In this document: piece after piece, positions 26,197 through 34,908 of the stretch
Layout: every line of letters begins with the position of its first letter
How positions within the stretch are numbered: position 1 is the first letter of the stretch
Origin: Caulobacter segnis
GTDB lineage: Bacteria; Pseudomonadota; Alphaproteobacteria; Caulobacterales; Caulobacteraceae
DNA length: 64,000 nt
Reading direction: 5' to 3'
Assembly: GCF_029543125.1 (NCBI RefSeq)
Contig: NZ_JARQWW010000002.1
Span: 372,001 to 436,000 of the forward strand
The notes under the pieces: model-generated
The model's input: the letters and a program-made list of their open reading frames with translations, nothing else
Databases searched by the model: none
Told to the model about the DNA's origin: nothing
Translations under genes and position numbers: made by a program

Positions 26197-27201
26197 TTAG
26201 AAGCCTGAAAGGAAGCTGGCGACGTTGGAGCCGAGCGCCTCCACGGCATACCCACCTTCCATCACGATCAATGTGGGCAGACGGCACGCCGCGATGTCCG
26301 CAGCCAGAACAGCATGATCCTTCGTGGAGAGGGCGAAATGGCTGATCGGATCACCCTCCCAGGTGTCCGCGCCATAGCTGACGATGAGGAGGCCTGGTGC
26401 GAACGCAGTGACGGCCTCCAGCGCGGTCGCAAGACCCCGACGAAAGGCGTCCATCCGCGCGCCGCGCGCCAACGGAATATTGAGGTTGGCGCCGCGCCCT
26501 TCGTCTTCGCCGATCTCATCGGCATGGCCCCAGTAGAAGGGATAGTCGGTCCGCGGATCGGCATGAATGGACGCGTAGAAGACATCCCCCCGTCGCCAGA
26601 AGATGTCCTGGGTTCCGTTGCCGTGGTGATAGTCCACATCGACGATGGCGACCTTGCCGGCGCCCGCGTCCAGCGCGGCCTGAGCCGCGATGGCGGCATT
26701 GTTCAGGTAGCAGTAGCCGCCGCAGTAGTCGGCGCCGGCGTGGTGGCCTGGAGGGCGGCAGAGCGCAAAGGCGGTCCGCTCGCCGCCGCCGATGATGGCG
26801 CGCGCGGTAAGCGCCGTTTGCGCGGAGGCGTAGACCGCTTCCCAGGTGCCGCCGACGATGGGAGTCGCCGCGTCGAACGCGTAACGCCCCAGCAAGGCGT
26901 CGATCCGGTCCAGCTTTACGGCGCGGCGGGCGACCACCGGAAACGTGTAGGCGATGGCGTCGCCGGTTCGCCCGGCTCGCAACCACTGCTCATGAGCGCT
27001 TTCCAAAAAAGCTACATAGTCGGAATCATGCACCGCGATGAGCGGCGCCCGACCGTAATCCACCGCGGCCTCCAGCGGGCCGAGCGCCTGCATGATCGCG
27101 TTGGCGCGGGCGGCCGTCTCTGAATAGGCCATCCACTCGCCGTTATGCAGTTCGCGCTCCGGGATGTGGCCCAACTGCCGAGGATCAAACACGCCCCGCA
27201 T
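26197..27201 (-). CDS. Acetylpolyamine amidohydrolase (histone-deacetylase family)
   Basis: 334 residues. Zinc deacetylase signatures of the arginase/HDAC fold are present: CRPPGHHAGADYCGGYC, DVDYHHGNGTQDIFW (Asp and His ligands) and SYGADTWEGDPISHF. YPFYWGHADEIGE and GANLNIPLARG are typical of bacterial acetylpolyamine deacetylases rather than AcuC. These enzymes release acetate from N-acetylputrescine, -cadaverine or longer amines. It opens the catabolic block and is divergent from dsdA. The 250 bp between it and the PIN-like gene shows no recognised gene. Confidence 0.9.
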   Translation of the reverse strand: MRGVFDPRQLGHIPERELHNGEWMAYSETAARANAIMQALGPLEAAVDYGRAPLIAVHDSDYVAFLESAHEQWLRAGRTGDAIAYTFPVVARRAVKLDRIDALLGRYAFDAATPIVGGTWEAVYASAQTALTARAIIGGGERTAFALCRPPGHHAGADYCGGYCYLNNAAIAAQAALDAGAGKVAIVDVDYHHGNGTQDIFWRRGDVFYASIHADPRTDYPFYWGHADEIGEDEGRGANLNIPLARGARMDAFRRGLATALEAVTAFAPGLLIVSYGADTWEGDPISHFALSTKDHAVLAADIAACRLPTLIVMEGGYAVEALGSNVASFLSGF

Positions 27202-27407
27202 CGCTGCGCTCCTGAAGAGATTCGAAAGTCGTATCGCGCGAGACTAACAGGGCCTGACAGAGGAACCTGCCGGACGTAAGGCCCGCAGCACAGGTTTCAT
27301 CAATCGACGACCGCGCGCCTGCGGAAAATTGGAGCGTCCGTTCGACGGCCTGAAACGATTGAAGCAGGCAAAGGCGTCGTGAAGGCCCTTTTGCAAAACG
27401 GCCGTCT

Positions 27408-27422
27408 CAAGAAACCTTCTTG
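27408..27422. promoter_or_regulatory. Lrp-type palindrome upstream of dsdA
   Basis: CAAGAA-ACC-TTCTTG is a perfect 6-bp inverted repeat with a 3-bp centre, 46 bp before the dsdA ATG. It resembles the two shared elements at 29264 and 31889 (GAAGA-T-TCTTC). Recognition by the nearby Lrp-family protein is inferred. Confidence 0.5.
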
Positions 27423-27467
27423 CGCCGGGCTGTGGGACATCATCGGCTCACGAGCAGGGGCGCGAAC

Positions 27468-28724
27468 ATGCTTGATGGCGACGAGAGTGGATGGCTGGCG
27501 GATCTGCGCCGGGGCGACGCCGCCGTTTGGCTGAGCCGCCGTGCGGCCTCGGACGTCAAGGATGCTCCGATCTCACGCGGCGATGTTCAGGAGGCGGCAG
27601 ACCGTCTGCAGCGCTTCGCGCCACTCCTGGCGCGCCTCTTCGACGACGAGGGCTGGGATGGGAGGATCGTCTCGCCGTTGCTGACCTGGCCCGCCCCGCA
27701 CGGGCCGTTGCCGTCGCTGCTGCTCAAGGCCGATCATGCGCTGCCAATGACCGGCTCCATCAAGGCGCGCGGCGGCGTGCACGATCTGCTGGCTTTTGTG
27801 GAGCGCATCGCGCTCGACGAAGGGCTGGTACGGCCGGGCGACCGTTACGAGGCTCTGGCGCAGCCTGTGGCGCGGGAGACCCTGTCGCTCTATTCGGCGA
27901 CGGTGGCGAGCACGGGCAACCTTGGCTACTCCGTCGGGCTTGTTGCCCGCCGCCTTGGCCTTGGCGCCGAAATTCACATGTCCTCGGACGCCAAGTCCTG
28001 GAAGAAGGACCGCCTGCGGGCTCTCGATGCCAAGGTGGTCGAGCATGAGTGCGACTACACAGAGACCGTGGCGCGCGCCCGCATCGCCTCAGGGGGCGCC
28101 CGGCGCGTCCACTTCGTCGACGATGAGACCTCGTCCGATCTCTTCACCGGCTACGCGGCCGCAGCGGTCGAACTGCGCGATCAACTGGCCGAGCGCGGCG
28201 TCCGCCCCACCGCCTCCAAGCCTCTTGTGGTCTATCTGCCGTGCGGCGTCGGCGGCGCGCCAGGCGGTGTTCTTTATGGCCTCAAGGCGCTGCTGGGCGA
28301 AGCGGTGATCGGCGTCTTCGTCGAGCCGGTCGCCTCGGCGTGTTTTTTGGCGGCCATGGGCGCCGGCGGCGGCAAGCCCCTGCCCGTCTACGAGCTTGGC
28401 CTCGATAACCGCACCCTGGCCGACGGCCTTGCCGTACCGGTCGCCTCCGCCCTCGTGCTGGAGGCGGTGGGCGACGCCATCGACGCCTGCGTCGCGGTCA
28501 CCGATGCGGCGATGATCGAATGCGTGCGCCTGGCCCACACTCTGGCGGGATTGCGCCTGGAGCCGTCAGCCGCCGCAGGTCTTGCGGCGGTCGAGCCCTT
28601 CATGCGGGCGGCTCGGGAGCGGCCTGACCTGCGGGTTCGGGTGGAGAACGCAACGCATGTGGTGTGGACCACAGGCGGCTCGCAGCTTCCCCAGGCGGAG
28701 TTCGAAAGTCTTCTGAAGGACTGA
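27468..28724 (+). CDS. dsdA: D-serine ammonia-lyase
   Basis: 418 residues from ATG 27468. It converts D-serine (or other beta-hydroxy D-amino acids) to pyruvate and ammonia with PLP. MTGSIKARGGVHDLL holds the PLP lysine (Lys99); STGNLGYSVGLVARRLG and LPCGVGGAPGGVLYGLK are the substrate- and phosphate-binding loops of the DsdA family. The length is normal for DsdA. It converges with the Lrp gene 4 bp away. Together with the DSD1-family enzyme downstream it points to D-amino acid breakdown. Confidence 0.93.
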   Translation: MLDGDESGWLADLRRGDAAVWLSRRAASDVKDAPISRGDVQEAADRLQRFAPLLARLFDDEGWDGRIVSPLLTWPAPHGPLPSLLLKADHALPMTGSIKARGGVHDLLAFVERIALDEGLVRPGDRYEALAQPVARETLSLYSATVASTGNLGYSVGLVARRLGLGAEIHMSSDAKSWKKDRLRALDAKVVEHECDYTETVARARIASGGARRVHFVDDETSSDLFTGYAAAAVELRDQLAERGVRPTASKPLVVYLPCGVGGAPGGVLYGLKALLGEAVIGVFVEPVASACFLAAMGAGGGKPLPVYELGLDNRTLADGLAVPVASALVLEAVGDAIDACVAVTDAAMIECVRLAHTLAGLRLEPSAAAGLAAVEPFMRAARERPDLRVRVENATHVVWTTGGSQLPQAEFESLLKD

Positions 28725-28728
28725 CGCC

Positions 28729-29220
28729 TCAGGCAGCCGAACGCCGCGTCTTGTCGACGAGATAGCTGGCGGCCATCTCCTGCTCCTTGGTTTTGCGCAT
28801 GACGATGTAGGAGGAGTACTGGTTGACCTTGCCGAAGGCCTCCATGAGCTCGTCCATCACCCGCATGTAGTCGGTCATGTCGCGGGCCACGACCTTCAGC
28901 AGATAGTCGAACTGACCGGCCACGTAGTTGCATTCGACGACTTCCGGAAGGCCTGAGACCACCTGCTCGAACCGGGCCAGTTCGTGCTGTTTGTGGGACT
29001 CCAGGATGACGCTCACCAGCACGGTGACGAAGGATCCCAGCGCCTTTCGGTCGATCTGAGCGCCATAGCGCTGAAGAATCTTCTGCTGCTCCAGACGCCG
29101 CACTCGGTTGAAGCAGGCGCTCTCGGACAACCCTACATCTAAAGCCAGGCGGGCGTTGGTGATGCGGCCGTCCCGCTGCAGGATGTCGAGGATCTTCAGG
29201 TCAAAGCTGTCTAGCTGCAT
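28729..29220 (-). CDS. Lrp/AsnC-family transcriptional regulator
   Basis: 163 residues: an N-terminal helix-turn-helix (DSFDLKILDILQRDGRITNA, then LSESACFNRVRRLE) and a C-terminal RAM ligand-binding domain (VVECNYVAGQFDYLLKVVA). Such proteins sense amino acids and act on palindromic sites. It is flanked by dsdA (convergent) and the M24 gene (upstream, same strand), and a palindrome shared with the transporter/dehydrogenase promoter lies 44 bp before its start. It is the likely regulator of the catabolic block. Confidence 0.95.
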   Translation of the reverse strand: MQLDSFDLKILDILQRDGRITNARLALDVGLSESACFNRVRRLEQQKILQRYGAQIDRKALGSFVTVLVSVILESHKQHELARFEQVVSGLPEVVECNYVAGQFDYLLKVVARDMTDYMRVMDELMEAFGKVNQYSSYIVMRKTKEQEMAASYLVDKTRRSAA

Positions 29221-29263
29221 GTACGCGCTTCCTGACGTCTCACCGGTGCGCCCAAAGACGCTG

Positions 29264-29279
29264 ACCGAAGATTCTTCCG
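29264..29279. promoter_or_regulatory. Shared palindromic element, Lrp promoter copy
   Basis: ACCGAAGATTCTTCCG, with GAAGA-T-TCTTC as a perfect palindrome, is identical over 16 bp to 31889-31904. It lies between the M24 gene's 3' end and the Lrp start. Confidence 0.7.
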
Positions 29280-29299
29280 TCTGCGCGATGCATGCAATC

Positions 29300-30475
29300 T
29301 CATTCGGTCCAGAAGAGCTTGCGCTCGAAGCGGCAAAAGGTCTCTGCCCCCGTCTCCGTCACCACGAAGGGTTCGGTGATGACGATGGAGGCGCCTTCCT
29401 GCCAGACGGCCGGCATCAGGTGGAAGGTCATGCCCGGTTCAAGCACCGTCCTGTCCTCGGGCCGCAGGCTGATGGTCTGCTCTCCCACGGTCGGCGGATA
29501 GGCGATCCCCACCGCGTAGCCGACGCGCGCGGACTTGCGCACGCCATGGCGCGCGGCGGCCTCACGCCAGGCTGCCTCCACGTCGCAGGCCCGGGCGCCC
29601 GGACGCGCCGCGGTTAAAGCCGCCTCGATCCCTTCGAGTGCGGCGGCCTCCAGCCGGCGCTGGGTGTCGGTGGGCCTGCCAAGAGACACGGTGCGCGACA
29701 GCTGGGTGTGATAGCGGTGCCGGCAGGCCACCAGTTCGAAGTTGGCCTGCCCCTCGCTGGCATAGGGCTGATCGGTCCAAGACAGATGCGGCGTGTCCAC
29801 CCGCTCGCCCGAGGGCATGAACGGCGGCGAGCTGGCGTACTGGCCGCCAAAGTCCGGCGTGCCGCGCATCAGGGCGCGATAGATTTCGGCGGCCACATCG
29901 CATTGGCGCACGCCGGGCCGGGTGTGCTGGATCGCCGTAGCCATGGCGCCTTCCACGATGCGGGCGGCCTGGCGCATGTACTCGATTTCGGCGGGCGACT
30001 TGACCGCCCGCACGCGGTTCACCAGCAAGCTGGCGTCGACGATGGCGGCGTCGCCCAGCTCGGCCTCCAGCACCTTCTGGGTCTTGGCGGTCAGATAGTA
30101 GCTTTGGGATTCAACGCCGATCCGCCCCTTATGCCAGCCGCGCTCGCGCAGGAAGTTGGCCAGGAACTGCCCGGGGTGGCGCTCGTCGGACTGCACGTAG
30201 CTGTCCGGATAGGTGTGCAGGTCCTCGTCGCGCAGCCAGGTGGTCAGACGCGCGCCGCGCGCATCCATCTCGCGGCCCAGCCACACCGGCCGGTCGTCGT
30301 CGGCGCGCACCAGAAGGTATTGCTGGACGTAGAACGACCAGGCCTCGTAGCCTGCCACATAGTAGAAGTTGCAAGGGTCGCTGAGGATCAGCAGGTCGAG
30401 CGATCGCTCGACCATGGCGGCGCGCACCTTGGCCAGGCGCGCTTCGAACTCCTCGCGGGTGAACGCCAAATTCAT
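29300..30475 (-). CDS. M24-fold hydrolase, ectoine-hydrolase (DoeA)-like
   Basis: 391 residues from ATG 30475. The creatinase-like N-domain is followed by a pita-bread M24 domain. The positions that bind two metals in aminopeptidases are changed: the two Asp become Glu and Gln (NFELVACRHRYHTQLSRT), the His becomes Tyr (VGYAVGIAYPP), and the first Glu is lost (GMTFHLMP). DTPHLSWTDQPY and RYHTQLSRT match DoeA, which opens the ectoine ring, so a metal-independent hydrolase of an amidine- or creatine-like bond is likely. The exact substrate is unknown. Its start overlaps the transporter stop by 4 bp. Confidence 0.82.
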   Translation of the reverse strand: MNLAFTREEFEARLAKVRAAMVERSLDLLILSDPCNFYYVAGYEAWSFYVQQYLLVRADDDRPVWLGREMDARGARLTTWLRDEDLHTYPDSYVQSDERHPGQFLANFLRERGWHKGRIGVESQSYYLTAKTQKVLEAELGDAAIVDASLLVNRVRAVKSPAEIEYMRQAARIVEGAMATAIQHTRPGVRQCDVAAEIYRALMRGTPDFGGQYASSPPFMPSGERVDTPHLSWTDQPYASEGQANFELVACRHRYHTQLSRTVSLGRPTDTQRRLEAAALEGIEAALTAARPGARACDVEAAWREAAARHGVRKSARVGYAVGIAYPPTVGEQTISLRPEDRTVLEPGMTFHLMPAVWQEGASIVITEPFVVTETGAETFCRFERKLFWTE

Positions 30476-31821
30476 TGGGGACTTCCGTCGTTGTAGATCG
30501 CGACGGCGGCGCGCAGGCGCGGCGCCGCCAGGCGGATGGTGAGGAGCGCAAGAGCGCCGATCGCGAGGCCGGCCTGTATGACCATGAAGTAGGCTGCAAG
30601 ACCGATCGTCTGGGCCGCCACGCCCAGGAAGCCGGCCAGATAGTTGCCGATCCCCACCGTGACATACCAAAGGCCGATGAGCAGGCCGGTGAGGCGCACG
30701 GGGGCTAGGCGGCTGATGGTGGAGATCTGCGGCGGCCAGATCAGAACATCACCCACCGAGAAGCACAGATAGCCGGCGACGATCCACCAGGGGCTGTGCA
30801 GTGCGCCGCCGGCCGACTGATGGACTGCGCCAAGGAAGAAGGCGTAGCCGATACCCAGGGCCGCCAGGGCCAGAGCCTGCTTTTGGAAGACGTCCAGACC
30901 CAGACCGCGTCGCGCCAGACGATCAAGCGCGATCTCGAAGATCGGCGCGAGGATCACAAAGCCGGCCGTGCTGATCGTCAGGAAGGCTGAGGCGGGAAGC
31001 TCGACGCCCAGCACCATCCGGTCGGTCTGGGATTTGACCATGAGGGTGAGCACGCCAGCCTTTTGATAGAAGCCGGTGGCGTAGAGCGCGGTGAACAGAG
31101 TCATCAGCAAGATTGCCGGAATGGCCGCCGGGATCGCCGTCCCGCCTGCAGCCTCGACTGTCGCCCGCGCCGGCTTCAGGCCGACCTCGCCGAGGGTCCT
31201 GGGCGCCATCAGGGCGTAGACGAGCAGGCCCGCCGCCATCCCCAGGGCCGAGACCAGGAAGCCCCACCGAAAGCCGATCGTCTCGCCCAGGGCTCCGGCC
31301 AGCAGGGTGCCGGCCACAGACCCCATCCAGATGCACATCAAAAAGAGCGTGTAGCCGCCGCTGCGCGCCAGGTGGGGCCGCCCATCATAGACGCGCCCCA
31401 CCAGGGTCGAGATGGCGGGCTTGAGAAGTCCCGTGCCTAGGACGATCAGGCCAAGGCCCAGCATCAGCCAAAGCTGGGCCGCGGATGGATCGGCGCCCAG
31501 GGTCATGAAGAAGAGCACCAGGTTGCCAAGCAAGATGCCAAGGCCGCCCAGGAGCACGCCGCGCCGCTCGCCCAGCCACCGGTCGGCCAGCCAGCCTCCC
31601 GCCGCGGGCAGGCAAAAGGCCAGGCCCGCAAAGACCCCGTAGGTCTGCAGCGCCTGCGCCTGTGTCCAGCCCAGCCCGCCATCGGCAGGCGCGCCGCTCA
31701 GGAAGAGAACCAGAAGGGCGACGAGCCCATAGTAGGAGAACCGCTCCCAAAACTCGGCGATGGCGACCACATAGACGCCTGCCGGCTGGCGCCACAGCGA
31801 GCTCTTGGTTGAGTTCGGCAT
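30472..31821 (-). CDS. POT-family proton/oligopeptide transporter
   Basis: 449 residues with about 12-14 hydrophobic helices. EFWERFSYYGLVALLVLFLS is the family's ExxER-F-YYG motif in helix 1 that couples protons to peptide uptake; GGWLADRWLGERR and GTGLLKPAISTLVG are the following signature loops. It imports di- and tripeptides or peptide-like compounds across the inner membrane. It is co-transcribed with the M24 gene and divergent from the dehydrogenase operon over a 270-bp region holding a shared palindrome. Some POT proteins lack the second signature, so the substrate range is uncertain. Confidence 0.93.
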   Translation of the reverse strand: MPNSTKSSLWRQPAGVYVVAIAEFWERFSYYGLVALLVLFLSGAPADGGLGWTQAQALQTYGVFAGLAFCLPAAGGWLADRWLGERRGVLLGGLGILLGNLVLFFMTLGADPSAAQLWLMLGLGLIVLGTGLLKPAISTLVGRVYDGRPHLARSGGYTLFLMCIWMGSVAGTLLAGALGETIGFRWGFLVSALGMAAGLLVYALMAPRTLGEVGLKPARATVEAAGGTAIPAAIPAILLMTLFTALYATGFYQKAGVLTLMVKSQTDRMVLGVELPASAFLTISTAGFVILAPIFEIALDRLARRGLGLDVFQKQALALAALGIGYAFFLGAVHQSAGGALHSPWWIVAGYLCFSVGDVLIWPPQISTISRLAPVRLTGLLIGLWYVTVGIGNYLAGFLGVAAQTIGLAAYFMVIQAGLAIGALALLTIRLAAPRLRAAVAIYNDGSPQ

Positions 31822-31888
31822 TCATCCCCCTTGCTCCGCCCATCCTGAGGGCTCGCGGACGGGATGTCCGTCGCTCGACGCGGCTCTA

Positions 31889-31904
31889 ACCGAAGATTCT
31901 TCCG
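31889..31904. promoter_or_regulatory. Shared palindromic element, divergent promoter copy
   Basis: Second exact copy of ACCGAAGATTCTTCCG, 68 bp upstream of the transporter start and 188 bp upstream of the dehydrogenase start. It is well placed to control both divergent units. No other feature is recognised in 31822-32091 apart from the AGGGGG ribosome binding site near 32083. Confidence 0.7.
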
Positions 31905-32091
31905 CAAGCATCCGGCCGCTCAAACTCAAGCGCGGCCGTCTCGGACGCCATGCGGCGCGATGTCCGGGGCGGGAATTTTTCGTCTGGGGCGGTCTTTGGC
32001 GAAAGATCGCTTCGTCGCCAAAGCCTCGCTGCGCAGCCTTTGTTGATCCGCCCCCCTAGCCTGATCCCGACGATCACCTGGAGGGGGACCC

Positions 32092-33501
32092 ATGGCCTAT
32101 GATGATGTGGTGAGCGCTGAAGACGCCGGCGCGCGCTTCGTGGTCCTCGATCCAGCCGACGGCAGCGTGATTGCCCACGCGCCGGATCTTGGTGTTGAAG
32201 CGGCCGACGCGGCCGTTCTGCGCGCCCGCGAAGCTTTTGAAGCCTGGAGCCGCCGCTCGGCCTTCGAGCGCGCCGCCCTCCTCCTTCGCTGGCGCCAGAG
32301 CCTCGAAAGCCAGGCCGAAGACCTTGCTCGCCTGATCACCCGCGAGCAGGGCAAGCCTCTGGCCGAAGCGCGCGGCGAAGTCGCCTACGGCCTGTCGTTC
32401 ATCGACTGGTTCGCCGCCGAGGGTCTTCGGCTGCAGGGGATGACCATCCCCTCGCATCTGGAAGGCTCCAGCCTCACCGCGCAGCCCGTCCCGCTCGGGG
32501 TGGCGGCGGCCATCACGCCCTGGAACTTTCCCTTCGCCATGATCACACGCAAAGCCGCCGCCGCCCTGGCGGCCGGATGCACCGTGGTGGTCAAACCGTC
32601 GCCGGAGACGCCCCTGACAGCGCTCGCCATCGAGGCGGCGGCGCGCACCGCGGGCCTGGAGGCTGGCGTCTTTTGCGTCCTCACCGGCCGCGACGATGCG
32701 CTGGGCTCGGCCCTGGTGCGCCACCCCAAGGTCTCGGCGGTGAGCTTTACGGGCTCCACCGCGGTGGGCCGACGGATCCTCGCCGAAGCCGGCGTCAAAC
32801 GGGTGCTGCTGGAGCTGGGCGGTCACGCGCCCTTTATCGTGATGGCGGATGCAGACCCGGTCAAAGCCGCGGCCGACTGCGCGGCGGCCAAGTTCGTCAC
32901 CTCCGGCCAGGACTGCCTGGCGGCCAACCGCATCTTTGTCCACCGCAGCCTTGAAGAGGTCTTTGTCCGCGAGTTGACCGCCCGGGCGCGCGCTTTACGC
33001 GTCGGGCCGGGCGACGCGCCGCAGACCGATCTTGGGCCGCTCATCCATGAGCGCCAACTCGACCATTGCCTGGAGCAGATCGAGGACGCCCTGGCCAAGG
33101 GCGCGCGGCTTGTCACCGGCGGGCGTCGCCTGCCCGGCGCCGGCGCCTTTTTGGCCCCCACCGTTCTTGCCGACGTCAACGAGGACATGCGCCTCTTTCA
33201 TGAGGAGACCTTTGGTCCGGTGGCGCCGGTCATCGTCTTTGACGACGAGGACGAGGTCGTGCGCCGGGCCAATGACAGCACCTATGGGCTGGCCGCCTAC
33301 ATCCAGACCCGGGACCTGGAGCGCGCCCGTCGCCTGCAGAGCCGGCTCGAATACGGGATGGTCGCGGTCAACACCGCCCGCATGACCGGCCCGCCGGTGC
33401 CGTTCGGCGGACTGAAGGCCTCAGGCCTTGGCCGCGAAGGCTCAAGTCAGGGCCTGCGCGACTTCACCGACATCAAATATCTTTGCCTTCACCACGGATG
33501 A
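32092..33501 (+). CDS. Succinate-semialdehyde-type aldehyde dehydrogenase
   Basis: 469 residues. It oxidises an aldehyde to its acid with NAD(P)+. Seen are ITPWNFPFAMITRK (cofactor pocket), FTGSTAVGRRI, LLELGGHAP with the general-base Glu241, and SGQDCLAANR with nucleophile Cys275. The closest pattern is GabD-type succinate-semialdehyde dehydrogenase. ETFGPVAPV and PFGGLKASGLGREGS close the family set. It overlaps the aminotransferase start by 4 bp, so aldehydes made by that enzyme are its probable substrate. Confidence 0.93.
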   Translation: MAYDDVVSAEDAGARFVVLDPADGSVIAHAPDLGVEAADAAVLRAREAFEAWSRRSAFERAALLLRWRQSLESQAEDLARLITREQGKPLAEARGEVAYGLSFIDWFAAEGLRLQGMTIPSHLEGSSLTAQPVPLGVAAAITPWNFPFAMITRKAAAALAAGCTVVVKPSPETPLTALAIEAAARTAGLEAGVFCVLTGRDDALGSALVRHPKVSAVSFTGSTAVGRRILAEAGVKRVLLELGGHAPFIVMADADPVKAAADCAAAKFVTSGQDCLAANRIFVHRSLEEVFVRELTARARALRVGPGDAPQTDLGPLIHERQLDHCLEQIEDALAKGARLVTGGRRLPGAGAFLAPTVLADVNEDMRLFHEETFGPVAPVIVFDDEDEVVRRANDSTYGLAAYIQTRDLERARRLQSRLEYGMVAVNTARMTGPPVPFGGLKASGLGREGSSQGLRDFTDIKYLCLHHG

Positions 33502-34904
33502 GCCTCTTGTCGAACCCCATCAACGCCGAGCGCCGCAACCTCTCCATGGAGGAGATCGACCGGTCCAGCCTCATCCATCCGTTCACGCCGCTGAAGAGCT
33601 ATGCGCAAGGGCAAGGCCCTGCGACCCGCGTGGTCACGGGCGGCCAGGGCGCCTGGATCCATGACGCCGACGGCGGCCGCCTGCTCGACGCTTTCGCCGG
33701 GCTCTATTGCGTCAATGTCGGATACGGCCGCACTGAGATCGCCGATGCGATCGCCGAGCAGGCCCATAAGCTGGCCTACTATCACGCCTACGCCGGCGCC
33801 ACGAACGAGCCGGCCGTGCGCTTGGCCGAAAAGATGCTCGCCAAGGCTCCCGGCGACATGCAGCGCGTCTATTTCGGGCTGTCGGGGTCAGACGCCAACG
33901 AGACCCAGGTCAAGCTGGTCTGGTACTACAACAATGTCCTGGGACGGCCGCAGAAGAAGAAGATCATCGCGCGGCGCCGCGGCTATCACGGCGGCACGAT
34001 CATGTCGGCGGCGCTGACCGGCCTGGATGTCTATCACGCCGGCTTCGACCTGCCGTTCGGCCCGGTCCGTCACACCACCGCGCCCCATCACTATTGGGAG
34101 GCGCGCGACGGTGAGGACGAGGCGGCGTTCTCGGCGCGATGCGCGGCGGAGCTTGAAGTGCTGATCGCAGAAGAAGGCGCCGACACCATCGCCGCCTTCA
34201 TCGGCGAGCCGGCCCTGGGCACCGGCGGCATCGTCCCGCCCCCGGCCGGCTACTGGGCCGCGATCCAGGCGGTGCTCAGGAAGCACGACATCTTGCTGAT
34301 CGCCGACGAGGTGGTCTGCGGCTTCGGACGCCTTGGCGCCGATTTCGGCTGCCAAGTCTATGACATCGAGCCGGACCTGATCACCGTGGCCAAAGGCCTG
34401 ACCAGCGCCTACCTGCCCCTGTCGGGGGTCATGGTCGGCCCCAAGGTCTGGTCGGTGCTGCAGGCGGGTGAGGATAGCTACGGCGCCTTCTCCCATGGCT
34501 ACACCTATAGCGCCCATCCGCTGTGCGCCGCCGCCGGCCTTGCCAATCTCGAACTGATCGAGCGCGAGGGGATCATCGACAATGTCCGCGAGGTCGGACC
34601 CTACCTGCTTGCAGGCCTGCGCGACGCCCTGGGCGCTCACCCGCATGTGGGCGAGATCCGTGGGGCGGGCCTGCTCGCCGCCGTGGAGTTCGTGGAGGAC
34701 CGCGCCGAAAAGAAGCGGTTCGAACCCGCCCGCCGGATCGGCGCGGCTGTGTCAGCCGCCTGCGCGCAGAACGGCCTCATCGCCCGCGGCATGCCCGGCG
34801 GCGACATCCTGGGCTTTGCGCCGCCGCTGGTGCTGACAAGGAACGATGCGGACGCCATCGTCGAGCGGACCGTAAAATCGGTGACGGCCGTTCTCGGAAC
34901 GTAG
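33498..34904 (+). CDS. Class III omega-aminotransferase
   Basis: 468 residues from ATG 33498. PLP-dependent; moves the terminal amino group of diamines or omega-amino acids to pyruvate or 2-oxoglutarate. YFGLSGSDANETQVKLVWYY and ARRRGYHGGTIMSA match the SpuC/omega-transaminase subgroup. IADEVVCGFGRLG and VAKGLTSAYLPLSGV (Lys299 as PLP lysine) are standard. Together with the aldehyde dehydrogenase it makes a two-step amine-to-acid route like putrescine or GABA catabolism, which fits the acetylpolyamine deacetylase nearby. Confidence 0.93.
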   Translation: MSLLSNPINAERRNLSMEEIDRSSLIHPFTPLKSYAQGQGPATRVVTGGQGAWIHDADGGRLLDAFAGLYCVNVGYGRTEIADAIAEQAHKLAYYHAYAGATNEPAVRLAEKMLAKAPGDMQRVYFGLSGSDANETQVKLVWYYNNVLGRPQKKKIIARRRGYHGGTIMSAALTGLDVYHAGFDLPFGPVRHTTAPHHYWEARDGEDEAAFSARCAAELEVLIAEEGADTIAAFIGEPALGTGGIVPPPAGYWAAIQAVLRKHDILLIADEVVCGFGRLGADFGCQVYDIEPDLITVAKGLTSAYLPLSGVMVGPKVWSVLQAGEDSYGAFSHGYTYSAHPLCAAAGLANLELIEREGIIDNVREVGPYLLAGLRDALGAHPHVGEIRGAGLLAAVEFVEDRAEKKRFEPARRIGAAVSAACAQNGLIARGMPGGDILGFAPPLVLTRNDADAIVERTVKSVTAVLGT

Positions 34905-34908
34905 AGCC

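Noticed and set aside
26197-27201. Deacetylase as acetoin-utilisation AcuC
   Set aside because: The YPFYWGHADE and GADTWEGDPIS motifs fit acetylpolyamine amidohydrolases better, and no acu genes are adjacent.
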